NCBI GenBank assembly: GCA_000342265.1
Contig: CP004348.1
Location: 806,001-870,000 of the forward strand
Reading direction: 5' to 3'
DNA from: a beta proteobacterium CB
GTDB lineage: Bacteria > Pseudomonadota > Gammaproteobacteria > Burkholderiales > Burkholderiaceae
Length of the DNA stretch: 64,000 nt
In this document: positions 18,249 to 28,218 of the stretch, in pieces
How the letters are laid out: every line of letters begins with the position of its first letter
Numbering within the stretch: the first letter of the stretch is position 1
The notes under the pieces: generated by a model
What the model was told of the DNA's origin: nothing
Database searches by the model: none
Seen by the model: the letters and a program-made list of their open reading frames with translations, nothing else
Program-made: the position numbers and the translations under genes

Positions 18249-18360
18249 TGTTTAAGTAGGGAGGAGTCGCAAGGCTCTGGTAGTAAGAAGTGCTTCTAGG
18301 TACAGGAAGCGTAACCGTCGGTTACCACCTAAGTTGCACATGCAGAAGAAGGGGTGCTTT

Positions 18361-18558
18361 ATGCCCAAGATGAAGAGCAAGAGTAGCGCTAAAAAGCGCT
18401 TCACGGTTCGCGCAGGCGGAACGATCAAACGAGGTCAGGCTTTCAAACGCCATATCCTCACCAAGAAGACCACAAAGAACAAGCGTCACTTGCGTGGTTC
18501 CACAGAAGTTGCGAAGGCAGACGTTAAGTCAATTCGCTCCATGCTTCCATACGCTTAA
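18361..18558 (+). CDS. rpmI: 50S ribosomal protein L35
   Basis: A 65-residue basic ribosomal protein with the family start [14 protein letters not shown], then [18 protein letters not shown]. The ATG at 18361 is chosen because an upstream in-frame ATG would add nine non-family residues, and AAGGGG lies about eight bases before it. The 139-base leader after infC contains a stable hairpin and could carry the L20-responsive control seen in other bacteria. Confidence 0.97.
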   Translation: MPKMKSKSSAKKRFTVRAGGTIKRGQAFKRHILTKKTTKNKRHLRGSTEVAKADVKSIRSMLPYA

Positions 18559-18583
18559 CCTCAGACTAGATTAGGAGAAATAA

Positions 18584-18949
18584 ATGCCAAGAGTCAAACG
18601 TGGGGTTACAGCAAGAGCCCGTCATAAGAAAATCACCGATGCCGCAACTGGCTATCGTGGACGTCGTAAAAATGTATTCCGTATTGCTAAGCAAGCAGTT
18701 ATGCGTGCTGGTCAATATGCATACCGCGACCGTCGCAACAAGAAACGTGTATTCCGCGCATTGTGGATTGCTCGTATCAACGCGGCAGTTCGTCAGCATG
18801 ACATGACTTATAGCGTATTCATGAATGGTATGAAGAAAGCTGCGATCGAACTCGACCGCAAAGTGCTTTCTGATATGGCCATTGCTGACAAAGCGGCTTT
18901 CGCTGCTTTGGTTACTCGGATCAAATCCGTAGTAAGCGCTGCAGCTTAA
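18584..18949 (+). CDS. rplT: 50S ribosomal protein L20
   Basis: A 121-residue 23S rRNA-binding assembly protein and probable autoregulator of the rpmI-rplT unit. It starts [16 protein letters not shown] as in all L20 proteins and contains [11 protein letters not shown] and [27 protein letters not shown] precedes the ATG. It follows rpmI by 25 bases and precedes pheS by 29. Confidence 0.98.
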   Translation: MPRVKRGVTARARHKKITDAATGYRGRRKNVFRIAKQAVMRAGQYAYRDRRNKKRVFRALWIARINAAVRQHDMTYSVFMNGMKKAAIELDRKVLSDMAIADKAAFAALVTRIKSVVSAAA

Positions 18950-18978
18950 TTCTTAGTTTATTTAATAACTAAGCTGCA

Positions 18979-20025
18979 ATGGTTTCTCTCGACCACATTG
19001 TCGAGGATGCTAAACGTGATTTCCTCGGAGCTGCCGATGCGGCAGCTCTTGAGGACGCGAAAGCCAAGTATCTCGGTAAGTCAGGTGTTCTCACTGAGCG
19101 TTTAAAAGCGCTTGGTGGAATGTCGCCTGATGAACGTAAGAGTGCTGGTGCCCAAATTAATCAAATCAAAACCCAAGTTGAAGCTGCATTACAAGTGCGT
19201 CGCCAAGCATTGGCTGATGCGGTATTGCTGCAACGTCTTGCGGCGGAATCAATTGACGTCTCTCTGCCTGGCCGTGGTCAAGCTGTAGGCAGCTTGCATC
19301 CTGTGATGCGCACCTGGGAACGCGTTGAAGAGATCTTCCGTTCCATTGGTTTTGATGTAGCAGATGGCCCAGAAATTGAAACCGATTGGTTTAATTTCAC
19401 CGCCTTAAATAGTCCCGAGAATCATCCTGCACGTTCAATGCAAGACACCTTCTACATTGATGGTAAAGATTCCAACGGGAAACCTTTGCTATTGCGTACC
19501 CATACCAGCCCGATTCAGGTTCGTTATGCGAGTGAGCATGTAAAGAAATATGCCAACGCGGATGTGATGCCACCAATCAAAGTGATTGCACCAGGCAGAA
19601 CGTATCGCGTTGATAGTGATGCAACCCATTCTCCGATGTTTCATCAGGTTGAGGGTTTATGGATTGCAGAGAGTGTTTCTTTTGCAGATCTCAAGGGTGT
19701 GTATACCGATTTCCTCAGAACCTTTTTTGAAACGAGTGAATTGCAAGTTCGTTTCCGTCCATCGTATTTCCCTTTCACTGAACCCTCAGCTGAAATCGAC
19801 ATGGCCTTTGGTAGCGGCAAGTTAGCCGGCCGTTGGTTAGAGATTTCTGGGGCAGGGCAGGTTCATCCAAATGTATTGCGCAATATGGGTATTGATCCAG
19901 AGCGTTATACCGGCTTTGCTTTTGGCTCTGGCTTAGAACGCTTGACGATGTTGCGTTACGGCGTTGATGATTTACGTCTTTTCTTTGAGAACGATCTCCG
20001 TTTCTTAGCGCAATTTCCGGCTTAA
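18979..20025 (+). CDS. pheS: Phenylalanyl-tRNA synthetase alpha subunit
   Basis: A 348-residue catalytic subunit of the (alpha-beta)2 class II enzyme. An N-terminal coiled coil (about 1-85) precedes the aminoacylation core, with [32 protein letters not shown] and the C-terminal [20 protein letters not shown]. All core motifs are intact. pheT follows 31 bases downstream. Confidence 0.98.
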   Translation: MVSLDHIVEDAKRDFLGAADAAALEDAKAKYLGKSGVLTERLKALGGMSPDERKSAGAQINQIKTQVEAALQVRRQALADAVLLQRLAAESIDVSLPGRGQAVGSLHPVMRTWERVEEIFRSIGFDVADGPEIETDWFNFTALNSPENHPARSMQDTFYIDGKDSNGKPLLLRTHTSPIQVRYASEHVKKYANADVMPPIKVIAPGRTYRVDSDATHSPMFHQVEGLWIAESVSFADLKGVYTDFLRTFFETSELQVRFRPSYFPFTEPSAEIDMAFGSGKLAGRWLEISGAGQVHPNVLRNMGIDPERYTGFAFGSGLERLTMLRYGVDDLRLFFENDLRFLAQFPA

Positions 20026-20056
20026 TTTGCCAACCTTCTAATAGTAGATAGCGCAT

Positions 20057-22516
20057 ATGCAATTTTCTGAATCTTGGTTACGCCAATATGTAAACCCTTC
20101 ACTTGATAGCAATACCTTAGGCCATGCAATGACTATGGCTGGCCTTGAGGTAGAAGAGCAGCATTCAGTAGCGCCCGCATTTACGAAGATTGTCATCGCA
20201 CAAATTCTCTCTGCCGAGCAGCATCCTGATGCAGACCGCTTACGTGTTTGTAAGGTTGATGCAGGCACTGGTCAAGAGTTGCAAATTGTGTGCGGTGCTC
20301 CAAATGCTCGTGCCGGGATCAAAATCCCTTGCGCTATGGTAGGTGCAGAATTGCCACCGGCAGAAGCGGGTGGCAAGCCCTTTATGATCAAAGTAGGCAA
20401 GCTACGCGGCGTCGAAAGTCAAGGCATGTTGTGCTCTGGTCGCGAGCTGGGGCTGGGCGATGATCATGAAGGCATTCTGGAGTTACCTGCAGATGCACCA
20501 GTTGGCGAAGATATTCGCAAATACTTAAATCTAGATGATCAGATCTTTGTCATCAAGTTGACCCCAAATAAAGCAGATTGCTTATCACTCATGGGCATGG
20601 CTCGTGAGGTATCGGCTATTACTGGCGCTGCATTATGCGCACCCAAGTGGACACCTGTTGATGTTTCTATCCAGGACAAGCTCAAAGTCACTATTGAAAA
20701 CACTGATCTTTGTGGTCGATTTGCTGGTCGCGTCATTCGTGGCGTTAATCCAAAAGCCAAAACACCAGATTGGATCATTCAGCGACTTTGCAATGCGGGT
20801 CAAAGAAGCATTTCTCCTTTAGTCGATTTGTCTAACTATGTGATGTTAGAGATGGGTCAGCCGACCCATGTGTTTGATATTGATAAATTGAGTGGTGAGG
20901 TCTCGGTTCGCTGGGCAAAGCCTGGGGAAAGTCTTGAGCTATTAAATGGCCAGACAGTGACTTTGCAAGGCCCCGATTCTGCTGGCAAGATGCAGGATGC
21001 TGGGGTAGTTGCAGATCAAAATGGTCCAGTAGCGTTAGCCGGGATCATGGGCGGCAATCATTGCGCCGTGACTGACGATACTAAAAATATTTATGTTGAG
21101 GCGGCTTATTGGCAGCCTTCAGCAATTCAAGGCCGTGCGCGTCGCTTTAATTTCAGTACAGATGCAGCGCATCGTTTTGAGCGTGGTGTTGATCCGCAAA
21201 ATACTGCTAATTGCTTAGAGTACCTAACGGCCTTGATCGTTGAGGTATGCGGCGGCCAAGTTGGTCCAATTGATGATCAATTATTGGCTATCCCAGAACG
21301 TAAACCTGTGAGCATGCGTTTGGCTCGTGCCATGAAAGTCATTGGCATTCCACTGACCGCTGAAATTGTTGCTGATGTGTTTAAACGCCTAGGTTTTGAG
21401 TTTAAGCAAGAAGTGGGTGATGTGTTTGTTGTGACGCCTCCAAGCTATCGTTTCGATATTGAAATTGAAGAAGATTTAATTGAAGAAGTCGCACGCATGT
21501 ACGGCTTTGAAAATATTCCCGATGTGCCGCCGGTGTCGTCTTTGAAGATGAGTGCTAAAGCTGAAGCAAAGCGTGGAGTGCATTTATTGCGTCAGCGTTT
21601 AGCTCTACAAGGGTACCAAGAGGCCGTTAACTTTGGGTTTACTGATTTAGAAAGCGAGCAGCGTTTAGCTGCCGCTACAGAAAAAGACTTCATTGCTGTT
21701 CTCAACCCAATCGCTAATCAATATGGCGTGATGCGCAGCAATCTCTGGGGTGGCTTGCTGAGTAATCTTAAGTCAAACCTGAATCGTGGTGCTGGTCGCG
21801 TACGTCTATTTGAAACGGGCCGCGTATTTAAGCGTGATGCCAACGTCCAAGAAGAGGCTGGCAAGGTAGCTGGTTTTCATCAGCCGCAGCAGCTTGGTGG
21901 CTTGGCTTATGGCTCATTCGTTCCTGAGCAGTGGGCAAGCGCAGTCCGTGCAGTCGATTTTTTTGATGTGAAGGGTGATTTGGAGCGCGTGCTCGATCCC
22001 TTGCATTTCACGACTGAGGCTGCAGTTCATCCTGCACTTCATCCTGGCCGTAGTGCACTAATTCAATTATTAACTCTATCCGGCAAGCAAAATATTGGTT
22101 GGATTGGTGAATTGCATCCTGGACTGCAACAGGCTTACGAGTTACCGCAGGCGCCAGTCTTATTTGAAATGGATCTAGAGGCTATTCGCAATCTTGCCAT
22201 TCCGCAGCCTGAAGAGTTGAGTAAATTCCCTGCTGTACAAAGAGATCTAGCAGTGGTGGTGAAGCAAGCTGTTTCTGCGCAGACTTTGTTAGATGCTATG
22301 AATGCGAAGAAGCAGAACTTCGTTAAAGCCATTGAGTTATTTGATGAATTCAAGCCAAAGGCCGGCTCTAGTAGCATGGCCGATGATGAGAAGAGTTTGG
22401 CTTTCCGCGTAACCTTGTTGAATCCACAAGAAACCTTGCAGGACGCCCAAATTGAAGCAGTTATGACGGCTTTATTGTCTGCGCTCGAGAAAAATTGCGC
22501 AGCCCGTCTGCGCTAG
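20057..22516 (+). CDS. pheT: Phenylalanyl-tRNA synthetase beta subunit
   Basis: An 819-residue subunit with tRNA-binding and editing functions. Visible parts are the N-terminal OB-type tRNA-binding domain ([24 protein letters not shown]), the B3/B4 editing region ([20 protein letters not shown]), B5 ([16 protein letters not shown]) and the C-terminal ferredoxin-fold anticodon-binding domain. Full length. It is followed by ihfA 40 bases downstream. Confidence 0.98.
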   Translation: MQFSESWLRQYVNPSLDSNTLGHAMTMAGLEVEEQHSVAPAFTKIVIAQILSAEQHPDADRLRVCKVDAGTGQELQIVCGAPNARAGIKIPCAMVGAELPPAEAGGKPFMIKVGKLRGVESQGMLCSGRELGLGDDHEGILELPADAPVGEDIRKYLNLDDQIFVIKLTPNKADCLSLMGMAREVSAITGAALCAPKWTPVDVSIQDKLKVTIENTDLCGRFAGRVIRGVNPKAKTPDWIIQRLCNAGQRSISPLVDLSNYVMLEMGQPTHVFDIDKLSGEVSVRWAKPGESLELLNGQTVTLQGPDSAGKMQDAGVVADQNGPVALAGIMGGNHCAVTDDTKNIYVEAAYWQPSAIQGRARRFNFSTDAAHRFERGVDPQNTANCLEYLTALIVEVCGGQVGPIDDQLLAIPERKPVSMRLARAMKVIGIPLTAEIVADVFKRLGFEFKQEVGDVFVVTPPSYRFDIEIEEDLIEEVARMYGFENIPDVPPVSSLKMSAKAEAKRGVHLLRQRLALQGYQEAVNFGFTDLESEQRLAAATEKDFIAVLNPIANQYGVMRSNLWGGLLSNLKSNLNRGAGRVRLFETGRVFKRDANVQEEAGKVAGFHQPQQLGGLAYGSFVPEQWASAVRAVDFFDVKGDLERVLDPLHFTTEAAVHPALHPGRSALIQLLTLSGKQNIGWIGELHPGLQQAYELPQAPVLFEMDLEAIRNLAIPQPEELSKFPAVQRDLAVVVKQAVSAQTLLDAMNAKKQNFVKAIELFDEFKPKAGSSSMADDEKSLAFRVTLLNPQETLQDAQIEAVMTALLSALEKNCAARLR

Positions 22517-22556
22517 GTTTAATATTAGTCAAAGATATAACAAAGAGACTTCCGCC

Positions 22557-22880
22557 ATGAATGATTTAGTTAGCAACGATACTGTTACCAAGAATGAGCT
22601 CTCGGAAGCCCTCTTTGATCAAGTTGGCCTGAATAAGCGCGAAGCCAAAGATATGATTGATGCCTTCTTTGATCGTATTGGACAGTCCTTAGAGGCAGGT
22701 GTTGAAGTGAAGATTTCTGGATTCGGTAATTTTCAGCTACGTAATAAATCCGCTCGCCCTGGACGTAACCCTAAAACCGGTCAAATGATTCCGATTGCAG
22801 CACGTCGCGTTGTCACATTTCACGCAAGTCAAAAGCTCAAGGACGTAGTTGAGTCACATGCTCGAGAAAACAGCATTTGA
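22557..22880 (+). CDS. ihfA: Integration host factor alpha subunit
   Basis: A 107-residue DNA-bending protein that forms IHF with the beta subunit. The DNA-contacting arm [19 protein letters not shown] and the family opening [20 protein letters not shown] are clear. Placement directly after pheT is typical of proteobacteria. The 3' end overlaps the start of the MerR-type regulator by 23 bases, in a different frame. Confidence 0.97.
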   Translation: MNDLVSNDTVTKNELSEALFDQVGLNKREAKDMIDAFFDRIGQSLEAGVEVKISGFGNFQLRNKSARPGRNPKTGQMIPIAARRVVTFHASQKLKDVVESHARENSI

Positions 22881-23208
22881 TGCTGGGTCGGTGCTGCTGA
22901 GTTCGCAGCTCCCCCCAATTCCCGCAAAGCGTTATTTCACTATTGGTGAGGTATCGGATCTTTGCGGAGTTCGTTCCCATGTACTACGCTATTGGGAACA
23001 AGAATTCTCGCAACTCAGTCCGCAAAAGCGTCGAGGCAATCGACGCTACTATCAGCATCATGAGGTTGTTCTAATCCGTAAGATTAGGGCGCTTTTATAT
23101 GAAGAGGGCTTCACGATTAGTGGCGCCAGAAATCGCCTTGACGAGGCTCGTGGCGAGCTTCGATTGCGTGATGAGTTGCAAGCTGTTCTACAAATTCTCT
23201 CTAAATAG
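22858..23208 (+). CDS. MerR-family transcriptional regulator
   Basis: A 116-residue protein with an N-terminal MerR winged helix: [25 protein letters not shown] followed in spirit by a wing rich in basic residues (RRGNRRYY). It lacks the Cys residues of metal-sensing MerR proteins. This short form is regularly found after ihfA in proteobacteria; its target is unknown. The ATG at 22858 lies inside the end of ihfA, so translation is probably coupled. An upstream TTG is less likely. Confidence 0.9.
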   Translation: MLEKTAFDAGSVLLSSQLPPIPAKRYFTIGEVSDLCGVRSHVLRYWEQEFSQLSPQKRRGNRRYYQHHEVVLIRKIRALLYEEGFTISGARNRLDEARGELRLRDELQAVLQILSK

Positions 23209-23233
23209 TAGCTGATACAATTTTAGTTCCCGT

Positions 23234-23310
<77 letters not shown>

Positions 23311-23332
23311 TTCATTCAATTTCATATTTCCC

Positions 23333-23734
23333 ATGACATCCAGTTCAAACGACATTACTTATTTTGGTTTAACGATTCCTTTCTTGGCCCACCTCGGCGT
23401 TGTGCCTGAGTATGCCGAAGGAGGTAAATCACGTATTAGCTTGATCATTAAGCCGGAGTTTGAGAATAGTTTTCACATCGCTCACGGCGGGGTGGTGATG
23501 ACCCTGCTGGATTTTGCGATGGGGGCAGCAGCTCGCAGTACGGTTAACCAGCCACTTGGTGCTATGACTATTGATATGAGCGTGAGTTTTTTGCGCCCGA
23601 GTGTTGGCAAGATCGTTGTAGAGGGTAGCGTCCTTAAATCTGGAAAAACGATTAATTATTGCGAGGCTATAGTTTTAAATGAGGCCGGCGAGGTTACTGC
23701 TAAATCTAGCGGTACGTTTATGCTTAGAAGATAA
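23333..23734 (+). CDS. PaaI-type hotdog thioesterase
   Basis: A 133-residue single hotdog-fold protein. [20 protein letters not shown] carries the HGG motif and the acidic residue on the central helix used by PaaI/YbgC-type acyl-CoA thioesterases; [18 protein letters not shown] is the following strand pair. It probably hydrolyses a CoA thioester in the cytoplasm; the substrate is unknown. The stop codon merges into the AT-rich leader of the H-NS gene. Confidence 0.88.
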   Translation: MTSSSNDITYFGLTIPFLAHLGVVPEYAEGGKSRISLIIKPEFENSFHIAHGGVVMTLLDFAMGAAARSTVNQPLGAMTIDMSVSFLRPSVGKIVVEGSVLKSGKTINYCEAIVLNEAGEVTAKSSGTFMLRR

Positions 23735-23735
23735 A

Positions 23736-23760
23736 CTATATTTACTTATAATAAATATAG
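23736..23760. repeat. AT-rich inverted repeat
   Basis: CTATATTTA and TAAATATAG form a perfect 9-bp inverted repeat with a 7-base spacer just after the thioesterase stop codon. It may act as a weak 3' hairpin or as a site in the AT-rich upstream region of the H-NS-family gene. Confidence 0.5.
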
Positions 23761-23847
23761 TATTTATAATGATTATGTTATTAAATTAATTAAAAATCCC
23801 TAAATAAGCCTATTTCATCGCGGTTTTAAGGGGTATTTGAATATATA

Positions 23848-23875
23848 TTCGCATTTATTAATATGTGTATATAAT
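23848..23875 (+). promoter_or_regulatory. Probable promoter of the H-NS-family gene
   Basis: A perfect -10 hexamer TATAAT (23870-23875) lies 16 bases from a -35-like TTCGCA (23848-23853), about 63 bases before the start codon. The surrounding 200 bases are strongly AT-rich, suited to H-NS binding and therefore to autoregulation. Confidence 0.55.
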
Positions 23876-23938
23876 CGTTATCAAGGTATAGCAAATTCTT
23901 TGTTATTCCATATAACTAATATTCGGAGAAATTAATTC

Positions 23939-24223
23939 ATGTCTTCTTATAAAGAGCTTTTAGCCCAACGCGAATTGTTGGATAAACAAATTAAAGAAGC
24001 AGTTCTGCGTGAAAAAGCCGACGGTATCGCTAAGGCCAAACTCATCATCGAGCAGTACGATTTAACAGCGTCAGATTTATTTAGTCGCAAGGCTGGTGCA
24101 CGTAGCTCTAGTGGCAAGGTTGCCCCTAAGTACCGTAACCCATCCACTGGCGATACCTGGACAGGTCGCGGTAAGGCTCCAAAATGGATTGAGGGTAGAG
24201 ATCGCAGTAACTTCTTAATCTAA
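23939..24223 (+). CDS. H-NS-family DNA-binding protein
   Basis: A 94-residue nucleoid protein. The N-terminal half is a helical oligomerisation region (LLAQRELLDKQIKEAV). The C-terminal half has the H-NS DNA-binding loop: KYRNPSTGDTWTGRGKAPKW with the TWTGRGKxPxW core. This short form is common in Burkholderiales and typically silences or bridges AT-rich DNA. CGGAGA lies about nine bases before the ATG. A strong terminator follows, so it is a single-gene transcript. Confidence 0.95.
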   Translation: MSSYKELLAQRELLDKQIKEAVLREKADGIAKAKLIIEQYDLTASDLFSRKAGARSSSGKVAPKYRNPSTGDTWTGRGKAPKWIEGRDRSNFLI

Positions 24224-24255
24224 AGTATTGATTTAAATAGATTTTATTTATTTAA

Positions 24256-24296
24256 AAGGGCCGCGCAATGTGAATTGCGCGGCCCTTAATCTTTTT
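24256..24296 (+). terminator. Strong intrinsic terminator after the H-NS-family gene
   Basis: A perfect 14-bp GC-rich stem, AAGGGCCGCGCAAT with ATTGCGCGGCCCTT, closed by GTGA, then TAATCTTTTT. It also faces the regulator gene on the opposite strand and may end both transcripts. Confidence 0.92.
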
Positions 24297-24317
24297 CTGG
24301 AGCTCACTTGGAAATCT

Positions 24318-25019
24318 CTAGATACACTTTCGATTGAGTGCCTGGATAAATATGGGCTCTAAGAGTTCATGGCGATTTTTACCTCCTAAGGCGTTCTCAA
24401 GCTCTGGATTAGTAGCGGGATACCCAATAATGAGGGGATTTTGGTCAATTAAGCCGTTTTCAAGCTCTTCTTTGAGGACTTCGGGGTGTTGCGACCTCAC
24501 CCCAACCGTGTTTTCGTCTGCTAGACCCATTACTCCTGGGTGAAGGCGAATAAATCCCTCATCTACCAAAATAGGAATCCGCTGTGTGTCCTTGTTTTTA
24601 CTCAGATAGTGAATGAGATGAACCTGCTCAACGGGTGGTATCAGGGCATCCAGGAATATCAAGTCAGGGGTAATGGATACTGCCTTCATAAGGCCTTCTA
24701 GGCTATCTACGGATACTTCCATATCTACCTTTAACTGCCAACATTGAATAGATTCGATTAATTCATGGCTATTTTCTACTCGCCTGAATATACCCATGGC
24801 AATACAGTTTTGCGTAGTCTTTTGTCTCATTGCTCTTTTGCGACGAGCTAGCTGCTGATCCAGTGAGCTTGCCAAGATGCGTCGGTGACCTCCACGAGTC
24901 TTCCAGGCGATTAATTCACCTAATTCAACCATTTTCTGGACAGTGCCAAGAGATACCTGCAGTACTTTTGCGCTTTGGCGAGTGCTTAGATATTCCAAAT
25001 CAGGGGTAATTGCTTTCAT
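24318..25019 (-). CDS. Excisionase-type HTH regulator with receiver-like domain
   Basis: A 233-residue protein. Residues 10-50 are a MerR/excisionase-type helix-turn-helix (LSTRQSAKVLQVSLGTVQKM, then TRGGHRRI). Residues about 70-160 resemble a response-regulator receiver, with TPDLIFLDALIP placing Asp124 at the phospho-acceptor strand, but the N-terminal acidic pair and the conserved Thr and Lys are not evident, so it may not be phosphorylated. The last 70 residues match nothing recognised. No sensor kinase lies nearby. It is convergent with the H-NS-family gene and divergent from sucA. Confidence 0.75.
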   Translation of the reverse strand: MKAITPDLEYLSTRQSAKVLQVSLGTVQKMVELGELIAWKTRGGHRRILASSLDQQLARRKRAMRQKTTQNCIAMGIFRRVENSHELIESIQCWQLKVDMEVSVDSLEGLMKAVSITPDLIFLDALIPPVEQVHLIHYLSKNKDTQRIPILVDEGFIRLHPGVMGLADENTVGVRSQHPEVLKEELENGLIDQNPLIIGYPATNPELENALGGKNRHELLEPIFIQALNRKCI

Positions 25020-25316
25020 ATATCCTTAATCTCATTAATTCATTTGAAGATTTAGAGAATACGAATCAAATCCTGGGGAATCTGTCGGGAGTGGTTTAAA
25101 TCAGAGTAGGAAAATTCTTATTCGGGGTGCATATAGGCAAATACCCCCAAAAGTCCCAAAATCAGGGAAAGCCCTTTATGAATCAATGGGTAATCGTGTT
25201 AAATTAGCACCGTTGTATGAGTATTCGCACAGATCAATTCGTAAAGCGGTTTAGCCGTAGAGCGAATGGTTTTAACCACAGTTTTTATTCGGGAAACCCG
25301 ATGAAAGGTGAGCATC
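25020..25316. other. 297-base intergenic region before sucA
   Basis: Separates the divergent regulator gene and sucA, so it must carry both promoters. An extended -10-like TGTTAAATT ends at 25205 but no convincing -35 pairs with it. A 40-codon reading frame (25217-25339) without Shine-Dalgarno runs into the start of sucA in another frame. Nothing else stands out. Confidence 0.6.
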
Positions 25317-28175
25317 ATGATGCAGGATCAAAGAGATAACTCCTATCTCTTCGGTGGAAACGCCCCCTACGTAGAGGAACTCTACGAATCCTACTTGCAC
25401 GATCCAGCTTCTGTAGCTGACCATTGGCGAGACTATTTTGATAATGTGAAGCAAATTCCAGCGGTCGATGGTTCATCTAGAACTGACATTGCCCACGGAC
25501 CTATTGTTGCTTCATTTGCTGAGCGCGCGAAGCAGGGACCCATTCGCACAGTGTCTGCTGATTCAGCTGACTCTGCCATGGGCCGCAAACGTGTTGCTGT
25601 CCAACAATTGATTGCGGCGTATCGTAACGTCGGCAATCGTTGGGCTGATATTGATCCGTTAAAACGCACTGAGCGTCCGGATATTCCAGAATTAGATCCA
25701 GCCTTCTATGGCTTTGGTGATGGCGATATGGATATCGTCTTTAACACCAGCAACACCTTCTTCGGCAAAAACGAGATGACCTTGCGTGATTTATTGCAAG
25801 CATTGCGTCAAACCTACTGCGGCACTTTGGGTGCTGAGTACATGTTTATTGCCGACCAAAAGATTAAAAAGTGGTGGCAAGAGAAATTAGAGTCGATCCG
25901 CTCAACCCCACATTTTAATGTGGACCAAAAGCGCCAGATTCTTGATCGCGTTACTGCTGCTGAAGGCTTGGAGCGCTATCTTCAGGCTAAGTACGTCGGT
26001 CAAAAACGCTTCTCACTGGAGGGTGGTGAAAGCTTCATCGCCTGTATGGATGAGTTGATCCGCGAGGCTGGGGCTAAAGGTGTTCAAGAGATCGTGATTG
26101 GTATGGCCCACCGTGGCCGTCTAAACGTTCTTGTAAATACCTTAGGCAAGATGCCTACCGATTTATTTGCTGAGTTTGAACACAAGGGTCCAGAGACCTT
26201 ACCTGCTGGTGACGTGAAGTACCACCAAGGTTTCTCTAGTGATATTTCTACTCCCGCTGGCCCAGTGCATTTGTCTTTAGCATTTAATCCATCCCACCTA
26301 GAGATCGTGAACCCAGTTGTCGAAGGTTCTGCACGTGCCCGCATGGAGCGTCGTGGTGATTTGCTAGGTGAGCAGGTAATGCCAGTATTGGTACACGGTG
26401 ATGCTGCGATCGCAGGCCAAGGTGTAATGCAAGAGACTTTGGCGATGGCTGAAGTTCGCGGCTACTCTACTGGCGGTACGATTCACATTGTGATTAATAA
26501 CCAAATTGGTTTCACCACATCCGATCCGCGCGACTTGCGTTCAAGCTTGTATTGCACCGACATTATGAAGGTCATTGATGCGCCGGTATTGCATGTAAAT
26601 GGTGATGATCCTGAGGCCGTGGTATTGGCGACGAAGTTAGCGGTAGAGTTCCGCAGTCAGTTCCACAAAGACGTTGCGATTGACATCGTTTGTTTCCGAA
26701 AGCTGGGCCATAACGAGCAAGATACTCCAGCAATGACGCAGCCTTTGATGTACAAAATTATTGCTGCTCATCCTGGCACACGCAAATACTATGCTGATAA
26801 GTTAGAAGCACAAGGTGTTTTGCCTGCGGGCACTGGCGATTTGATGGTTAAGGAGTACCGCGCCGCAATGGATGCAGGTAAGCAAACCTCTGATCCAGTG
26901 CTGAGTAATTTCAAAGGAAAGTTTGCCGTAGATTGGTCACCATTCTTAAACAAGAAATGGACTGATGAAGCAGATACAGCAATTCCATTAACCGAATGGA
27001 AGCGTTTAGCTGAAAAGATTTCCACTATCCCAGACGACTTTAAAGCGCATCCTTTGGTTGAGAAGGTTTACCGTGACCGTGCTGCGATGGGTCGTGGAGA
27101 AGTGAATATCGACTGGGGCATGGGCGAGCACATGGCCTTTGCATCCCTCGTTGCTAGCGGATATCCAGTGCGCTTGTCTGGTGAGGACAGTGGTCGCGGG
27201 ACATTCACCCACCGCCACGCGGTATTGCATAACCAGAACCGTGAAAAGTGGGATACCGGTACTTATGTAGCCCTTGAACACGTTGCTAAAGACCAAGCAC
27301 CATTCCTGGTGATTGACTCCATCTTGTCAGAAGAAGCTGTTCTTGGCTTTGAATACGGTTACGCAGCAGCTGAACCTAATACTCTGACTATCTGGGAAGC
27401 TCAGTTCGGCGACTTTGCGAACGGCGCTCAAGTAGTAATTGACCAATTTATCGCTTCAGGCGAAGTGAAGTGGGGTCGTGCAAACGGTCTAGTCATGATG
27501 TTGCCTCATGGTTATGAAGGTCAGGGACCAGAGCATTCATCCGCTCGTCTAGAGCGCTTCATGCAGTTATGCGCTGACACAAATATGCAAGTGATCCAGC
27601 CAACAACTGCGGCGCAGATCTTCCACGTATTGCGTCGTCAGATGATTCGTCAGTTCCGTAAACCGCTGATCTTGATGACGCCAAAATCATTACTACGCAA
27701 TAAAGAAGCTGCTTCACCATTGACCGAATTCACTAAGGGTGGTTTTCAAACGATTCTTCCAGAGCGTGATGACGATATCGATGGTAAGAAGGTGACTCGC
27801 TTGGTAATGTGTTCCGGTAAGGTTTATTACGATCTAGCTAAAACACGTACTGAGAAAAAACTTGATGATGTGGCGATTATTCGTTTGGAGCAGTTGTATC
27901 CTTTCCCACATAAAGCATTGACTGCTGAGTTGAAGAAGTATCCAAACCTAGAAGAGGTGGTGTGGTGTCAGGATGAGCCACAAAACCAAGGCGCTTGGTT
28001 CTTTGTTCAGCACAATATTTTGGAGAACATGTCTGAAGGCATGAAGTTGGCATATGCGGGTCGTCCAGCATCAGCTTCACCAGCTTGTGGATATGCACAT
28101 CTCCATCAAGAACAACAGAAGTCTCTTCTTACTGCAGCATTCGCAAAACTAAAGGGTTATGTCATTACGAAGTAA
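25317..28175 (+). CDS. sucA: 2-oxoglutarate dehydrogenase E1 component
   Basis: A thiamine-diphosphate enzyme of about 952 residues that decarboxylates 2-oxoglutarate and passes the succinyl group to E2. The N-terminal NSYLFGGNAPYVEELYESY is the E2-binding segment. Core motifs include GMAHRGRLNVLVN, HGDAAIAGQGVMQE and HGYEGQGPEHSSARLERF. The ATG at 25317 is chosen with AAGGTGA at 25305-25311; a GTG nine bases upstream and an ATG three bases downstream are alternatives. It is first of the sucA-sucB-lpdA set. Confidence 0.98.
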   Translation: MMQDQRDNSYLFGGNAPYVEELYESYLHDPASVADHWRDYFDNVKQIPAVDGSSRTDIAHGPIVASFAERAKQGPIRTVSADSADSAMGRKRVAVQQLIAAYRNVGNRWADIDPLKRTERPDIPELDPAFYGFGDGDMDIVFNTSNTFFGKNEMTLRDLLQALRQTYCGTLGAEYMFIADQKIKKWWQEKLESIRSTPHFNVDQKRQILDRVTAAEGLERYLQAKYVGQKRFSLEGGESFIACMDELIREAGAKGVQEIVIGMAHRGRLNVLVNTLGKMPTDLFAEFEHKGPETLPAGDVKYHQGFSSDISTPAGPVHLSLAFNPSHLEIVNPVVEGSARARMERRGDLLGEQVMPVLVHGDAAIAGQGVMQETLAMAEVRGYSTGGTIHIVINNQIGFTTSDPRDLRSSLYCTDIMKVIDAPVLHVNGDDPEAVVLATKLAVEFRSQFHKDVAIDIVCFRKLGHNEQDTPAMTQPLMYKIIAAHPGTRKYYADKLEAQGVLPAGTGDLMVKEYRAAMDAGKQTSDPVLSNFKGKFAVDWSPFLNKKWTDEADTAIPLTEWKRLAEKISTIPDDFKAHPLVEKVYRDRAAMGRGEVNIDWGMGEHMAFASLVASGYPVRLSGEDSGRGTFTHRHAVLHNQNREKWDTGTYVALEHVAKDQAPFLVIDSILSEEAVLGFEYGYAAAEPNTLTIWEAQFGDFANGAQVVIDQFIASGEVKWGRANGLVMMLPHGYEGQGPEHSSARLERFMQLCADTNMQVIQPTTAAQIFHVLRRQMIRQFRKPLILMTPKSLLRNKEAASPLTEFTKGGFQTILPERDDDIDGKKVTRLVMCSGKVYYDLAKTRTEKKLDDVAIIRLEQLYPFPHKALTAELKKYPNLEEVVWCQDEPQNQGAWFFVQHNILENMSEGMKLAYAGRPASASPACGYAHLHQEQQKSLLTAAFAKLKGYVITK

Positions 28176-28218
28176 TCGTAGACGTCACTCAATACACAAA
28201 CACTAAATAGGATTAATC

